The translations under genes and the position numbers were made by a program. From the NCBI GenBank assembly GCA_024743405.1, contig JANSWP010000003.1, forward strand, positions 153,106 through 217,105: a DNA stretch of 64,000 nucleotides, written 5' to 3'. Positions 47,057-55,985 of the stretch are shown here, in pieces; the stretch's first letter is position 1, and every line of letters starts with the position of its first letter. The notes under the pieces were generated by a model, which saw only the letters and a program-made list of their open reading frames with translations, was not told where the DNA came from and ran no database searches. This stretch comes from Bacteroidota bacterium (lineage in GTDB: Bacteria > Bacteroidota > Bacteroidia > Chitinophagales > Saprospiraceae).

Positions 47057-47854
47057 TTAAACACCACTAAATGCACTAAATCCACCATCTACCGGCACCA
47101 CAATTCCCGTAATAAAGGACGAGCGGTCATCACAAAGCCAAAGGATCGTACTGATTAAATCATCTGGTTCGCCAAATCTTTTCATAGGTGTTTGATTGAT
47201 AATTGTTTCGCCACGTGCTGTTAAGGAATTATCTTTATTCAGTAATAAGTTACGGTTTTGATCAGCAATAAAAAAACCAGGTGCTATGGCGTTGACTCGA
47301 ATTCCTTCCCCATATTTGGTTGCCATTTCTACCGCCATCCAGCGGGTGAAATTGTCCACAGCAGCTTTGGATGCAGAGTAGCCAACAACTCTCGTTAGTG
47401 GTAATAAAGCCGCCATAGATGAAATGTTTATTATACATCCCTTGCCCTGTTTGACCATTGGCTTGGCAAAGGCAATAGAAGGAAGCACTGTTCCTACTAA
47501 ATTCAAATCATTTACTTTTCGGAACTGTTCTATGGACAGATCAAAAACCGACTGATCGGGCATAATCGTTGCTCCTGACGTATTACCGCCTGCACCGTTA
47601 ATTAATATGTCAACCTTGCCTGCTTTTTCCATTACTTTCTGTACAGCTGCATTCACCGAATTTTCGTCCAATACATCACAGGTAATAGCAAATATATCCA
47701 AGCCATTTTTTTTAAATTCATTGACTTTTGCCGCTGATTTTTTTGTATTTCTTCCAAGTATAAAAACGGTCGCGCCTGCCTTTGCTAAGCCTTTGGAAAA
47801 AGCACTTCCAAGTGTTCCATTTCCGCCCGTGATGACTGCTACTTTACCTTTCAT
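47057..47854 (-). CDS. SDR-family oxidoreductase, probable fructuronate reductase
   Basis: Short-chain dehydrogenase of 265 residues. TGGNGTLG (about 9-16) is the nucleotide motif, NGAGG the structural motif, Ser in [10 protein letters not shown] and YSASK (about 159-163) the catalytic residues. Its gene precedes uxuA and uxaC in the same operon, where E. coli has the unrelated UxuB, so it probably reduces D-fructuronate to D-mannonate, as accepted for similar operons in Bacteroidota. The substrate is inferred from context. It is the first gene of the operon. Confidence 0.85.
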   Translation of the reverse strand: MKGKVAVITGGNGTLGSAFSKGLAKAGATVFILGRNTKKSAAKVNEFKKNGLDIFAITCDVLDENSVNAAVQKVMEKAGKVDILINGAGGNTSGATIMPDQSVFDLSIEQFRKVNDLNLVGTVLPSIAFAKPMVKQGKGCIINISSMAALLPLTRVVGYSASKAAVDNFTRWMAVEMATKYGEGIRVNAIAPGFFIADQNRNLLLNKDNSLTARGETIINQTPMKRFGEPDDLISTILWLCDDRSSFITGIVVPVDGGFSAFSGV

Positions 47855-48009
47855 TATATAATTAGTTTAAAAAATCAGTTTACACTGAAGTGTTGAGAGA
47901 TGATCATTTCATTTTGAAGCGTTAGGTCTTGTTCTGAAATACTGATACAAGATTTAATGAGATGGTCTAAAAAAATCAGGACACGAAAATAAGTTAAATT
48001 TATTTTCAG

Positions 48010-48240
48010 ATGAAAGGTCAAACAAAAATTAAAAAAGGTAGTCTCTTTGATGCTGAATTTTAAAAGAATCTTCTGAAAAGGAAGAGAAAGGAGAGCTTAA
48101 ACAACTGGGTAATCGATTGAAAAAAGTGGAAATGGAGTGCCTTCTAAAAAAAGCGTTGGGTATTTTCAGCCGTCAGATTTGAAAAGTGCTAGAAATTGAA
48201 AGAGGAATTGGTGGAAACCCATATTTATTCGAAATGAAAG
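48010..48240 (+). pseudogene. Relic of an IS3-family orfA
   Basis: From 48081 the plus strand encodes EEKGELKQLGNRLKKVEMEC then LLKKALGIFS, which matches the conserved coiled-coil end of IS3/IS911 OrfA (E-x-x-x-L-R-K-x-x-x-x-L-x-x-E-x-x-I-L-K-K-A). The upstream frame and stops show decay, and orfB is missing. It lies in the gap between the hexuronate operon start and tRNA-Asp; tRNA neighbourhoods are common landing sites. Confidence 0.6.
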
Positions 48241-48310
48241 ATGCCCCTTTGTTATTTAAGAAAGATATTCTTTAGGTATGTAAATGGAAGTATGCTAAAT
48301 AATAGAAGCA

Positions 48311-48341
48311 AAAAAAAGGCGCATATTTGATATGCGCCTTT
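48311..48341 (-). terminator. Intrinsic terminator of tRNA-Asp
   Basis: A perfect 12-pair stem (48315-48326 with 48330-48341, AAAGGCGCATAT) with a 3-base loop. Reading the minus strand, it starts 2 bases after the tRNA and is followed by a run of T. Confidence 0.9.
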
Positions 48342-48342
48342 G

Positions 48343-48416
48343 CGGTCCGGACGGGACTCGAACCCGCGACCCCCTGCGTGACAGGCAGGTATTCTAACCA
48401 ACTGAACTACCGGACC
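48343..48416 (-). tRNA. tRNA-Asp (GTC)
   Basis: Minus-strand 74-base cloverleaf. Acceptor GGTCCGG pairs with CCGGACC, D arm starts GTTCAGTTGGTTAGA, the anticodon stem CCTGC/GCAGG encloses loop CTGTCAC with anticodon GTC, and the T arm is CGCGGGTTCGAGTCCCG. CCA is not encoded, since the base after the discriminator G runs into CA and then the terminator. Confidence 0.96.
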
Positions 48417-48713
48417 AAAGAGTATTTTTTCTGATTTAAGAAGCATTTTATTTATTGAAATAATGGTGCCAATTTTATAAATCAAAAGCGCTTTCTTTTA
48501 AAGCGTCGCAAATGTAATTTGAGTTTTTTATTAATACAACCTTTTAGTCAAAAAAATAAAAAAAAATGAAAAGCATTAGGTAGCCAATTGCTTATTACTA
48601 ATTTTGTAAAGAATAAACATTGATAGAAACCCTGTTAGTAATGCGTTTTATTTATTCTATTGGATGAATCCAATTTTTCGTATTATTAGCTACACAGCGA
48701 AAAAAAAGTAAAT

Positions 48714-49703
48714 ATGGTTTTTTTAGATTTTGAAAAGCCACTAGAAAGTTTGTACGAACAATTAGAGAAGATTAAACAAGTTGGGGCAGAGGGTGATTTG
48801 GATGTGGCACCTATGGTTAAGGAATTAGAGGATAAAATATATACAAAGCGAAAAGAGATATATGAAAACTTGAACGGTTGGCAAAAAGTCCAATTGTCTA
48901 GACATCCAGAACGTCCCTATACGCTTTATTATATTGAACAAATGTGTAGTAAGTTTGTCGAATTGCATGGCGATCGTTATTTCAAAGATGATAATGCAAT
49001 TGTTGGTGGATTGGGTATTATTGATGGACAAACAGTAATAATTTTAGGGCAGCAAAAAGGAGTGAATACCAAAATGCGGCAATTCCGAAATTTTGGAATG
49101 GCCAATCCGGAAGGTTATCGAAAAGCCTTGAGGTTAATGAAAATGGCAGAGCGGTTTAATTTTCCTGTCGTTTGTTTAATTGATACGCCTGGCGCTTATC
49201 CGGGTATTGAAGCTGAAGAAAGAGGACAAGCAGAAGCTATCGCCAGAAACCTTTTCGAAATGGCGAAATTAGAGGTTCCAATTGTATGTTGTGTGATAGG
49301 TGAAGGGGCTTCAGGTGGAGCTATCGGAATCGGCTTAGGAGATCGGGTATTCATGATGGAAAACACTTGGTATTCTGTTATCTCTCCTGAATCTTGTTCT
49401 TCTATTTTATGGCGAAGTTGGGACTATAAGGAAAAAGCCGCAGAGGCACTAAAACTCACTGCTGATCATATGTATGGGTTTGGACTGATTGATGGAATCA
49501 TAAAGGAACCTTTTGGTGGAGCACACAATGATCCTGAACAAATGGCAACGAACCTTAAAAAGCATATCAAAAAAGCGATTGCTGAATTACAAATAATGAC
49601 GCCAGAAGACCGAGTGGAAACTCGGATAGAAAAGTATAGCCAAATGGGGCAATTTGACCGAGTAACTGTGACAGAAAAATCGAAGAAAACGGCGAAATCC
49701 TAA
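48714..49703 (+). CDS. accA: Acetyl-CoA carboxylase carboxyltransferase subunit alpha
   Basis: Protein of 329 residues that, with AccD, transfers the carboxyl group from biotin to acetyl-CoA to make malonyl-CoA. It starts [18 protein letters not shown], as in family members. [47 protein letters not shown] and [31 protein letters not shown] are the conserved crotonase-fold motifs. Monocistronic by appearance, transcribed divergently from tRNA-Asp. Confidence 0.95.
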   Translation: MVFLDFEKPLESLYEQLEKIKQVGAEGDLDVAPMVKELEDKIYTKRKEIYENLNGWQKVQLSRHPERPYTLYYIEQMCSKFVELHGDRYFKDDNAIVGGLGIIDGQTVIILGQQKGVNTKMRQFRNFGMANPEGYRKALRLMKMAERFNFPVVCLIDTPGAYPGIEAEERGQAEAIARNLFEMAKLEVPIVCCVIGEGASGGAIGIGLGDRVFMMENTWYSVISPESCSSILWRSWDYKEKAAEALKLTADHMYGFGLIDGIIKEPFGGAHNDPEQMATNLKKHIKKAIAELQIMTPEDRVETRIEKYSQMGQFDRVTVTEKSKKTAKS

Positions 49704-49947
49704 TCAATTCAAAGATAGGTAGCGTTGTTAAAGATCACGATTTTTAAACATGCTCTAAATACTCGGCCTCAGACATTATATAATAACATCTCCCAAATTC
49801 AGGTCAATTTTCATCCCATGAGCGTTTCTATAAGCATATTCTGAAAGTATTCTTATTGTGTACTTTTTGAAGCAATTTTTTCTTCAAATTGGTTATTAAT
49901 GCAAAAATAGAAATTGAATATTTTTATTTTTAGAAGTTACTAGGACT

Positions 49948-50496
49948 ATGAATATCATCAGTAAATTAAAAGAACGAATTCATAATTATTTTCTTCAAAA
50001 AAAGCTAGGCTCCCATCAAATCCAAAGGGAATCAATCGATTATGAGCGAGCCCAAAATATTGGTATTCTTTTTAATGCCACTGATCTTTCTGATCGGCAA
50101 ACAGTGTTAGACTTTGAAAAAAAATTGAAGAAGGAAGGCAAAAAAGTTCAATTGATGGGCTTTTTGAATGATCGGGATAAAAACGAAAATTTTGTATTCC
50201 AACATTTCAATAAAACGGATACGGATTGGTCATTGAGACCTAAAAGCGATCAAGTAGAGGGTTTTATGAAAAAACCATTTGATATTCTAATTAATCTTTC
50301 CAACGAATCACATCCAACACTAGATTATATAGCCGCGTTTTCTCATGCAAAATTTAGAGTTGGACCATTTACCGAAAAAATATTTTGTTACGAATTGATG
50401 ATTGAGGCCAATCAGAAAAAGGATCTAAAATCTTTTTCAGATCAGGTTTCCTTCTTCTTAATGAAAATGAAAACAACACATGAACCAGCCATTTAG
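49948..50496 (+). CDS. DUF6913-type conserved protein
   Basis: Protein of 182 residues, matching the small conserved family that precedes dapA in many Bacteroidota. ARAQNIGILFNATDLSDRQTVLDF-like and FNKTDTDWSLRPKSDQV motifs and FDILINLSNESHPTLDYIAAFSHAKFRVG are visible. The function is not known. Its stop lies inside the dapA start by 17 bases, indicating coupled translation. Confidence 0.75.
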   Translation: MNIISKLKERIHNYFLQKKLGSHQIQRESIDYERAQNIGILFNATDLSDRQTVLDFEKKLKKEGKKVQLMGFLNDRDKNENFVFQHFNKTDTDWSLRPKSDQVEGFMKKPFDILINLSNESHPTLDYIAAFSHAKFRVGPFTEKIFCYELMIEANQKKDLKSFSDQVSFFLMKMKTTHEPAI

Positions 50497-51379
50497 AGGC
50501 ACTGGCGTTGCTTTAGTCACTCCATTTAAAGAACATCGGGTTGATTATGACGCATTAGAAAAAATTATTGAACATACTATTCAAGGGGGAGTTGATTATA
50601 TTGTTGCTTTAGGTACGACGGGTGAGGCTATCACACAAAGTCGAGAGGAGTGTAGAGCCGTTTTTGACTTTACCATCGAAAAAGTTGATAAACGTGTTCC
50701 TATTGTTGCAGGCTTATTTGGTTCAAATTATACGGAACGCCTTGTAGAAGGGATAAAGAACTACAATTTGGATGGATTCGCTGCGATTATGTCAAGTAGC
50801 CCCGCCTATAATAAACCACCTCAAGAAGGCATCTACCAACACTTTATGGCTGTCGAGGAAGTATCTCCACTTCCGATTATCATTTATAATGTCCCGGGAC
50901 GAACTTCATCTAATATTACTGCGGAAACGACTTTAAGATTAGCCCATGCAAGCGACAAATTTGTGGCAGTAAAGGAAGCATCTGGTGATATTGGACAAGC
51001 TATGCAAATCATAAAAAATCGACCGTCTAATTTTGCAGTTATATCTGGTGATGATCCACTTACATTGCCTATGATCGCTTGTGGTGGGGATGGGGTGATT
51101 TCCGTTATCGCAAATGCATTTCCTGCTGAATTTTCTGATATGGTGCGTGCTGCAATGAGTGGAGATTTCCAAAAAGCCAGAATGCTCAATGATTTATTGT
51201 TGGATGTTCATCCGTGGCTTTATGTTGATGGTAATCCTACAGGGGTAAAGGCTGCATTAGAGATGATTGGGCTTTGTCAAAAAGAGGTTCGGTTACCATT
51301 GGTGCCAGCTTCTAAACAGACGATGGAAGGGTTGTGGGAAGAGGTTAAAAAGATAATTCGAAGTCCACATTTGGTGTAA
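50480..51379 (+). CDS. dapA: 4-hydroxy-tetrahydrodipicolinate synthase
   Basis: Lysine/diaminopimelate pathway enzyme of 299 residues. FRGTGVALVTPFKEHRVDYDAL is the usual start, YIVALGTTGEAI holds the GTTGE motif, IIIYNVPGRTSSN contains the catalytic tyrosine, and KFVAVKEASGD contains the Schiff-base lysine (about 162). It overlaps the upstream gene by 17 bases. A family S repeat follows. Confidence 0.95.
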   Translation: MNQPFRGTGVALVTPFKEHRVDYDALEKIIEHTIQGGVDYIVALGTTGEAITQSREECRAVFDFTIEKVDKRVPIVAGLFGSNYTERLVEGIKNYNLDGFAAIMSSSPAYNKPPQEGIYQHFMAVEEVSPLPIIIYNVPGRTSSNITAETTLRLAHASDKFVAVKEASGDIGQAMQIIKNRPSNFAVISGDDPLTLPMIACGGDGVISVIANAFPAEFSDMVRAAMSGDFQKARMLNDLLLDVHPWLYVDGNPTGVKAALEMIGLCQKEVRLPLVPASKQTMEGLWEEVKKIIRSPHLV

Positions 51380-51428
51380 TCCAAATTTTTTGAGTGTTCG
51401 ATATTAATGTTAGTTCTTTTCCCAAACT

Positions 51429-51475
51429 CAACTTGGAAGTTGACTTATTAAACATGTTTTTTGGCGTTACTTAGG
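51429..51475. repeat. Short intergenic repeat downstream of dapA (family S)
   Basis: On the minus strand it reads CTAAGTAACGCC, an A-run, ATGTTTAATAAGTC and CAACTT, closely following the IS-edge copy at 7176-7216 (CTAAGTAACGC, A-run, AATAAGTCCG, CAACTT). GGCGTTACTTAG is at 51463-51474. Confidence 0.6.
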
Positions 51476-51527
51476 TTGAAAGTTACCCTTATTCAATCTC
51501 TATTAAAAGCCTTTTCTATTTTTCTAT

Positions 51528-52361
51528 ATGGAGTATTACATACGTCCACAAGGTAAATTCTCTTTAAATCTAAAAGAGCTCTGGCAATATCGCGAGTTGT
51601 TTTGGTTTTTTACTTGGCGAGATATTAAAGTAAAATACAAACAAACCTTACTCGGTTTTCTTTGGGCGGTCTTACAACCGCTTTTAATGATGTCGGTTTT
51701 TGTGATATTTTTTTCGAAAGGGCTAAATATTCCGACAGACGATATTCCTGCACCTATTTTTTATTTTTCTGGTTTGCTGTTTTGGAATCTTTTTAGCTCG
51801 GGATTAAGTAGTTCTGCTAATAGTATGGTTGTAAACGCCGATATTATTAAAAAAATATATTTTCCTCGTCTCATCATCCCTTTTTCGGGTATTTTGGTTG
51901 CCTTTTTCGATTTCCTAATGGCCTTTTTAATTTTTATCATTTTCATCGCCTTTTACTTATTCATTTTCACCGATTTTACTATTCAACCAGTCATTTTTTT
52001 GTATTTCCCATTAGCACTTACCTTAACGCTCATTACTACTTTGGGAATGGGGTGCACCTTAGCTGCTTTGAATGTTAAATATAGAGATTTTAGATATGTA
52101 ATCCCCTTTGCGATTCAATTTTTGATGTTTATTACTCCTGTAATTTATCCGGTTACTATTTTCGATAATATTCCAAATTTAAAATACTTTTTAGCCCTAA
52201 ACCCAATGACTGGAGCAATTATTTTGGCGAGAAATGCTTTTGTTCCAGGTATGGTCGATTGGACAATTATCGGGATTAGTATCGCTTCGGCTTTTTTTTT
52301 CTTTCTTCTAGGAATTTTCATTTTTAGGAAAATGGAGGCTTATTTTGCAGATATAGTTTAG
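51528..52361 (+). CDS. wzm: Polysaccharide ABC exporter permease (Wzm type)
   Basis: Membrane protein of 277 residues of the ABC-2 exporter family for O-antigen-like or wall polysaccharides. The start IRPQGKFSLNLKELWQYRELFWFFTWRDIKVKYKQTLLG is the family-typical amphipathic entry, followed by six helices. CTLAALNVKYRDFRYV is the conserved loop, and FALNPMTGAIILARNAF-like motif precedes the last helices. It sits 2 bases before its ATPase gene. Confidence 0.92.
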   Translation: MEYYIRPQGKFSLNLKELWQYRELFWFFTWRDIKVKYKQTLLGFLWAVLQPLLMMSVFVIFFSKGLNIPTDDIPAPIFYFSGLLFWNLFSSGLSSSANSMVVNADIIKKIYFPRLIIPFSGILVAFFDFLMAFLIFIIFIAFYLFIFTDFTIQPVIFLYFPLALTLTLITTLGMGCTLAALNVKYRDFRYVIPFAIQFLMFITPVIYPVTIFDNIPNLKYFLALNPMTGAIILARNAFVPGMVDWTIIGISIASAFFFFLLGIFIFRKMEAYFADIV

Positions 52362-52363
52362 TT

Positions 52364-53572
52364 ATGAAACCGATACTCGAAGTACGAAATATTTATAAGG
52401 AATATAAGATAGGAGGTCAAAAACAGCGCCGTCTTAGCTTAAGAGAAGAATTAATAAATAGCTTGAAATTTACTGAGAACAAAGAGTTGTTTTGGGCTTT
52501 ACAAGATGTTTCTTTCGATGTTTTTCCTGGAGAATACATTGGAATAATTGGAAATAATGGTGCCGGTAAATCTACTCTTTTAAAAGTTTTATCTAAAATC
52601 ACTCCCCCAACAAAAGGTTATATCAAAGCTCGAGGTCGAGTTGCAAGTTTATTAGAAGTTGGAACTGGTTTTCATTCAGAATTGACTGGTCGAGAAAATG
52701 TTTATTTAAATGGTTCCATTTTAGGACTTCGCCGAGCTGAAATTGAAAAAAAGTTTGATGCAATTGTCGATTTTAGTGGTGTTGAACGTTTTTTAGAGAC
52801 TCCTTTAAAGCATTATTCAACAGGCATGGAACTGCGATTAGCTTTCGCAGTCGCTGCTCATTTGGAGCCAGAAATTTTGTTAATTGATGAAGTTTTAGCT
52901 GTTGGGGATGCCGAGTTTCAAAAGAAATGTTTGGGAAAAATGGATGAGGTTAGTAAAAGTGGAAGAACGGTACTCTTTGTAAGTCATAATTTAGGATTAA
53001 TCAAACAACTTTGTACGCGTACTATTTTACTACACAATGGAAAAGTAAAAGTGGATACAAATACGGCCCAAGCTACTTCGATCTATATGAATTTAATGGC
53101 TCAAAAAGTTGAAAATTATGAAATCTCAAAAATCGATAAAACTAAACCGGTATTTTTTGAATTCATCAGGCTAATTAATACAAAACATAATTCATCCGAA
53201 TTTCCTCATAATGAGTCTATTAGCATAAGGTTTAAATTGGTAATTCAAAATTGGATAGATGGTGTCATTTTGACTTTGGGGTTATTGAGTAAATATAAAA
53301 ATCGCATTTTTACTATTGCTAAACCTTTGACCGATTGGACGAACCCCAAAACAGAAGAAATTACTTTAGAATTTACTTTGCCACCTAACCTTTTTGTTCC
53401 TTCTTTTTATAGTTGGTCTTTATATTTACATATTCCTGGGATTGACTATGTCGACGAAGTTAGGGATGTTTGCCCTTTTCGTATAGTTGATACCGGGTCG
53501 AATATGGCAATTTATGAACAAGAAGATTATGGGCATTTTTTCTTGAAAGATTATGAATTGAAAATTGTTTAA
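52364..53572 (+). CDS. wzt: Polysaccharide ABC exporter ATPase with C-terminal domain (Wzt type)
   Basis: ATPase of 402 residues. Walker A GNNGAGKST (about 65-73), the Wzt-characteristic VASLLEVGTGFHSELTGRENVYLNG, a signature of KHYSTGMELRLAFAVA, and Walker B ILLIDEVLAVGDAEF. Residues about 245-402 form a beta-rich C-terminal domain resembling the carbohydrate-recognition domain of Wzt, so chain-terminus recognition before export is plausible. Its stop overlaps the stop of the convergent GT9 gene by 4 bases. Confidence 0.92.
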   Translation: MKPILEVRNIYKEYKIGGQKQRRLSLREELINSLKFTENKELFWALQDVSFDVFPGEYIGIIGNNGAGKSTLLKVLSKITPPTKGYIKARGRVASLLEVGTGFHSELTGRENVYLNGSILGLRRAEIEKKFDAIVDFSGVERFLETPLKHYSTGMELRLAFAVAAHLEPEILLIDEVLAVGDAEFQKKCLGKMDEVSKSGRTVLFVSHNLGLIKQLCTRTILLHNGKVKVDTNTAQATSIYMNLMAQKVENYEISKIDKTKPVFFEFIRLINTKHNSSEFPHNESISIRFKLVIQNWIDGVILTLGLLSKYKNRIFTIAKPLTDWTNPKTEEITLEFTLPPNLFVPSFYSWSLYLHIPGIDYVDEVRDVCPFRIVDTGSNMAIYEQEDYGHFFLKDYELKIV

Positions 53573-54747
53573 ACTACCTCATTTTTTTCTATCTTATTAA
53601 TTAAATTCTGAACTTCTTTAGTGACTACGTCTATCTTTATTTCATTGATACATAGGTTGTTATATGGACATTCTGTCAATAAGCAGACTTCACAAGGAAT
53701 GTTTTTCGCACGCAAAGCCACATTCAAATTGTTATTAGGCGGATGCCAAGTATTCGGAAACTCCCAATTACTGAATAGACCAATTACTGGTGTGCCTATA
53801 GCATAAGATAAATGCATCGGGCCCGTGTCATTTGATATGGTAACTAGGCATCGGTTCATTAATAACGCACTTTGCATTATGGTCAATGTTCCACAAAAGT
53901 TATGTACATTTTTAAGCTGCTTTCCTTTTTCAAAATCTTCTTTTCCACCTACAATTAGCACATTGAAATTAGGAGAAAGGAAATCGGCAATTGCTTGATA
54001 GTTTTCAATCTTCCACTTCCGATTTTCTGCTGAACCACCTATAGATAGGGCAATATTTTTTTTATTTAAGTCCGTCTGTTGAATGGTTTTGTTAATGACT
54101 AATTCATCAGCGGGTTGAATATTTAAGGGGTAATGGTTCTTTATAGAAACTGGGATATTATTTTTAATCAAGGTCTTCTTCAAATAGTTAATCATCGGGT
54201 CAAAGTCGAAGAATTTTACTTGGGTTTTTCTTAAAAAGGAGATAAAATATGCATCCCAACCCATTCCATATTTTATACCAGCTAGCCTTATCAAAATCAT
54301 TCGTTTTAGCACTGGAAAAAGCGAATTCTTACTCCCTAACAACATGAAATAGATATCATATTTCTCCTGTTTGATTGTTTGAAAGTATTCTCCTCTAGAC
54401 ATATTGCCTGAATTGAAGACCATCCTATACACCTCAGGATTTAATAATAATTTCATAAAAGGAGTCGATGCCCCTGGGCAATTGTTTTCAATATCCAAAA
54501 TCGCATTTGGGTAATTTTTATTTATATCAAAAATGGCAGGAAATGCGCAAATACAGTCACCAATAGAACCCCAACGGTAGACCAATATTTTTGTAGGCGA
54601 TTCGGGCAAGCCTTGACGAAAAAGCAATCGAGAAAACAGCCAAATGATTACTTTATTAAAATTCAAAAACAAAAGAATCATTTGAATTTTTAGTTTTTCA
54701 ATTGTAGTCGCATTCTTTAGTTTTTCTTTATTTAAACGCATGAGCAC
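53569..54747 (-). CDS. GT9-family (heptosyltransferase-like) glycosyltransferase
   Basis: Protein of 392 residues of the ADP-heptose:LPS heptosyltransferase superfamily. ILVYRWGSIGDCICAFPAI is the acceptor-side motif, NIALSIGGSAENRKW begins the donor domain, and ISNDTGPMHLSYAIGTPVIGLFS is the hallmark nucleotide-sugar motif. ARNIPCEVCLLTECPYNN-like cysteines (CEVCLLTEC) are usual in family members. It is probably involved in cell-envelope polysaccharide assembly, matching the adjacent exporter. An internal ATG two residues in is an equal start candidate. Confidence 0.88.
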   Translation of the reverse strand: MLMRLNKEKLKNATTIEKLKIQMILLFLNFNKVIIWLFSRLLFRQGLPESPTKILVYRWGSIGDCICAFPAIFDINKNYPNAILDIENNCPGASTPFMKLLLNPEVYRMVFNSGNMSRGEYFQTIKQEKYDIYFMLLGSKNSLFPVLKRMILIRLAGIKYGMGWDAYFISFLRKTQVKFFDFDPMINYLKKTLIKNNIPVSIKNHYPLNIQPADELVINKTIQQTDLNKKNIALSIGGSAENRKWKIENYQAIADFLSPNFNVLIVGGKEDFEKGKQLKNVHNFCGTLTIMQSALLMNRCLVTISNDTGPMHLSYAIGTPVIGLFSNWEFPNTWHPPNNNLNVALRAKNIPCEVCLLTECPYNNLCINEIKIDVVTKEVQNLINKIEKNEVV

Positions 54748-54769
54748 AAAGATAGAAAGTCAATGAAAA

Positions 54770-54817
54770 CTTAGTAACGCCAAAAAAATTTGTCCAATTG
54801 TCCAAGCACTTACTAAG
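54770..54817. repeat. Compact palindromic repeat (family S)
   Basis: CTTAGTAA (54770-54777) and TTACTAAG (54810-54817) are exact inverted ends. One end reads GTAACGCC with an A-run, the other (minus strand) GTAAGTGCTTGGACAATTGG, so both end variants of the family occur in one 48-base copy. The TA immediately outside each GTAA end is compatible with a TA target duplication. Confidence 0.7.
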
Positions 54818-54906
54818 GGAAATAAAATTTTTGTTAAGGTCATCATTCAAATTCATTCCTTTGTACTCCATTTAACTAAATTTGTGCTCACCTAAATTCA
54901 AGCAGT

Positions 54907-55932
54907 TTGTTTCGATTCGAAAATATAGATAATTTATACGCTTTGGCAATCATTCCTGTTTTGATTGTCTTTTTTATCCTTGCTTTATTGGCTCGAAAGC
55001 GAGCTATTGAGCGATTCGGGGATAGTAGTCTGATGGCACAACTAATGCCTAAAATGTCTAAGTATAAGCATACTTTGAAATTTGTGCTCTTAATGATTGG
55101 TATAGCCTTTTTAGTTGTCGGATGGGCAAATCCGCAATGGGGAACCAAAAAGGAGAAGGTCAAACGAAAAAGTGTAGATGTTTTTGTGGCGCTAGATATT
55201 TCACAAAGTATGTTGGCCGAAGATGTACCGCCTAATCGAATGGAACGTGCGAAGCGTTTTGCACAGGACTTGATTGAGGGGTTAAAAGGGGATAGAGTTG
55301 GGCTCATCATTTTTGCGGGTAATGCCTATCTCCAAATGCCTATGACAACAGATTATGCGGCTGCTCAATTATTCCTTCGAACCGCTAATCCGGATATGGC
55401 ACCCTCTCAAGGAACCGCAATTAGTGATGCTATTGACTTGGCACTTCGATCTTTTGAGGAGGATAATAAATCGCATAAGGCATTGGTGATTATTACAGAT
55501 GGCGAAAATCACGATCAAGATGCTTTAGATCAAGCCAAAGCTGCAAATGAGGATGGATTATTGATTTTTACTATTGGTGTTGGAACCCCTCAAGGGGCAA
55601 AAATCCCAATTAATTATAGTGGGCAACGAGGATATAAAATTGATAAGACTGGTCAGGAGGTTGTTTCTAAATTAAATGAACAAATGTTGCTAGATTTAGC
55701 GAATGAAGGCGATGGAAATTATTTTAATATTGCTGCTGGAGAGAATGTAGTTAACGCATTGCAGGAGCGAATTGATAAATTGGAAAAGCGAGAATTCGAA
55801 ACCCGGGCTTTTGAAGAATACGAAAGTTATTTTCAATATTTTATAGCCATTGCTTTGTTGTTTTTAATCATTGAATTTACAATTTCTTATAGAAAGAATA
55901 AGTTTTTAGAAGGAAAAGATATTTTTAAGTAG
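54907..55932 (+). CDS. batB: BatB-type von Willebrand factor A membrane protein
   Basis: Protein of 341 residues. The start is a TTG, the only reasonable one: the next upstream stop is at 54877, and MFRFENIDNLYALAIIPVL matches family N-termini. Two N-terminal helices (about 9-27 and 56-76) and one C-terminal helix (about 308-328) flank a VWA domain with the MIDAS motif DISQS (about 95-99), TDYAAA and ITDGENH. BatB belongs to the aerotolerance operon of Bacteroidota, usually batA-B-C-D-E. Here only batC follows. Confidence 0.9.
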   Translation: MFRFENIDNLYALAIIPVLIVFFILALLARKRAIERFGDSSLMAQLMPKMSKYKHTLKFVLLMIGIAFLVVGWANPQWGTKKEKVKRKSVDVFVALDISQSMLAEDVPPNRMERAKRFAQDLIEGLKGDRVGLIIFAGNAYLQMPMTTDYAAAQLFLRTANPDMAPSQGTAISDAIDLALRSFEEDNKSHKALVIITDGENHDQDALDQAKAANEDGLLIFTIGVGTPQGAKIPINYSGQRGYKIDKTGQEVVSKLNEQMLLDLANEGDGNYFNIAAGENVVNALQERIDKLEKREFETRAFEEYESYFQYFIAIALLFLIIEFTISYRKNKFLEGKDIFK

Positions 55933-55985
55933 TTGAGTGTTTTCCGTTCGCAGTTAATAGTCAGCTTTGTTGTAATTTTTGTTAA

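Noticed and set aside
48252..48485. Minus-strand reading frame of 77 codons across tRNA-Asp
   Set aside because: It is an open frame through the tRNA and its terminator; the encoded peptide (PACHAGGRGFESRP) is the well-known false translation of tRNA-type sequence.
48598..48606. Promoter for accA (TAATTTTG box)
   Set aside because: It fits the Bacteroidota -7 pattern TAnnTTTG, but no TTTG lies at the right distance upstream, and such boxes are common by chance in AT-rich gaps.
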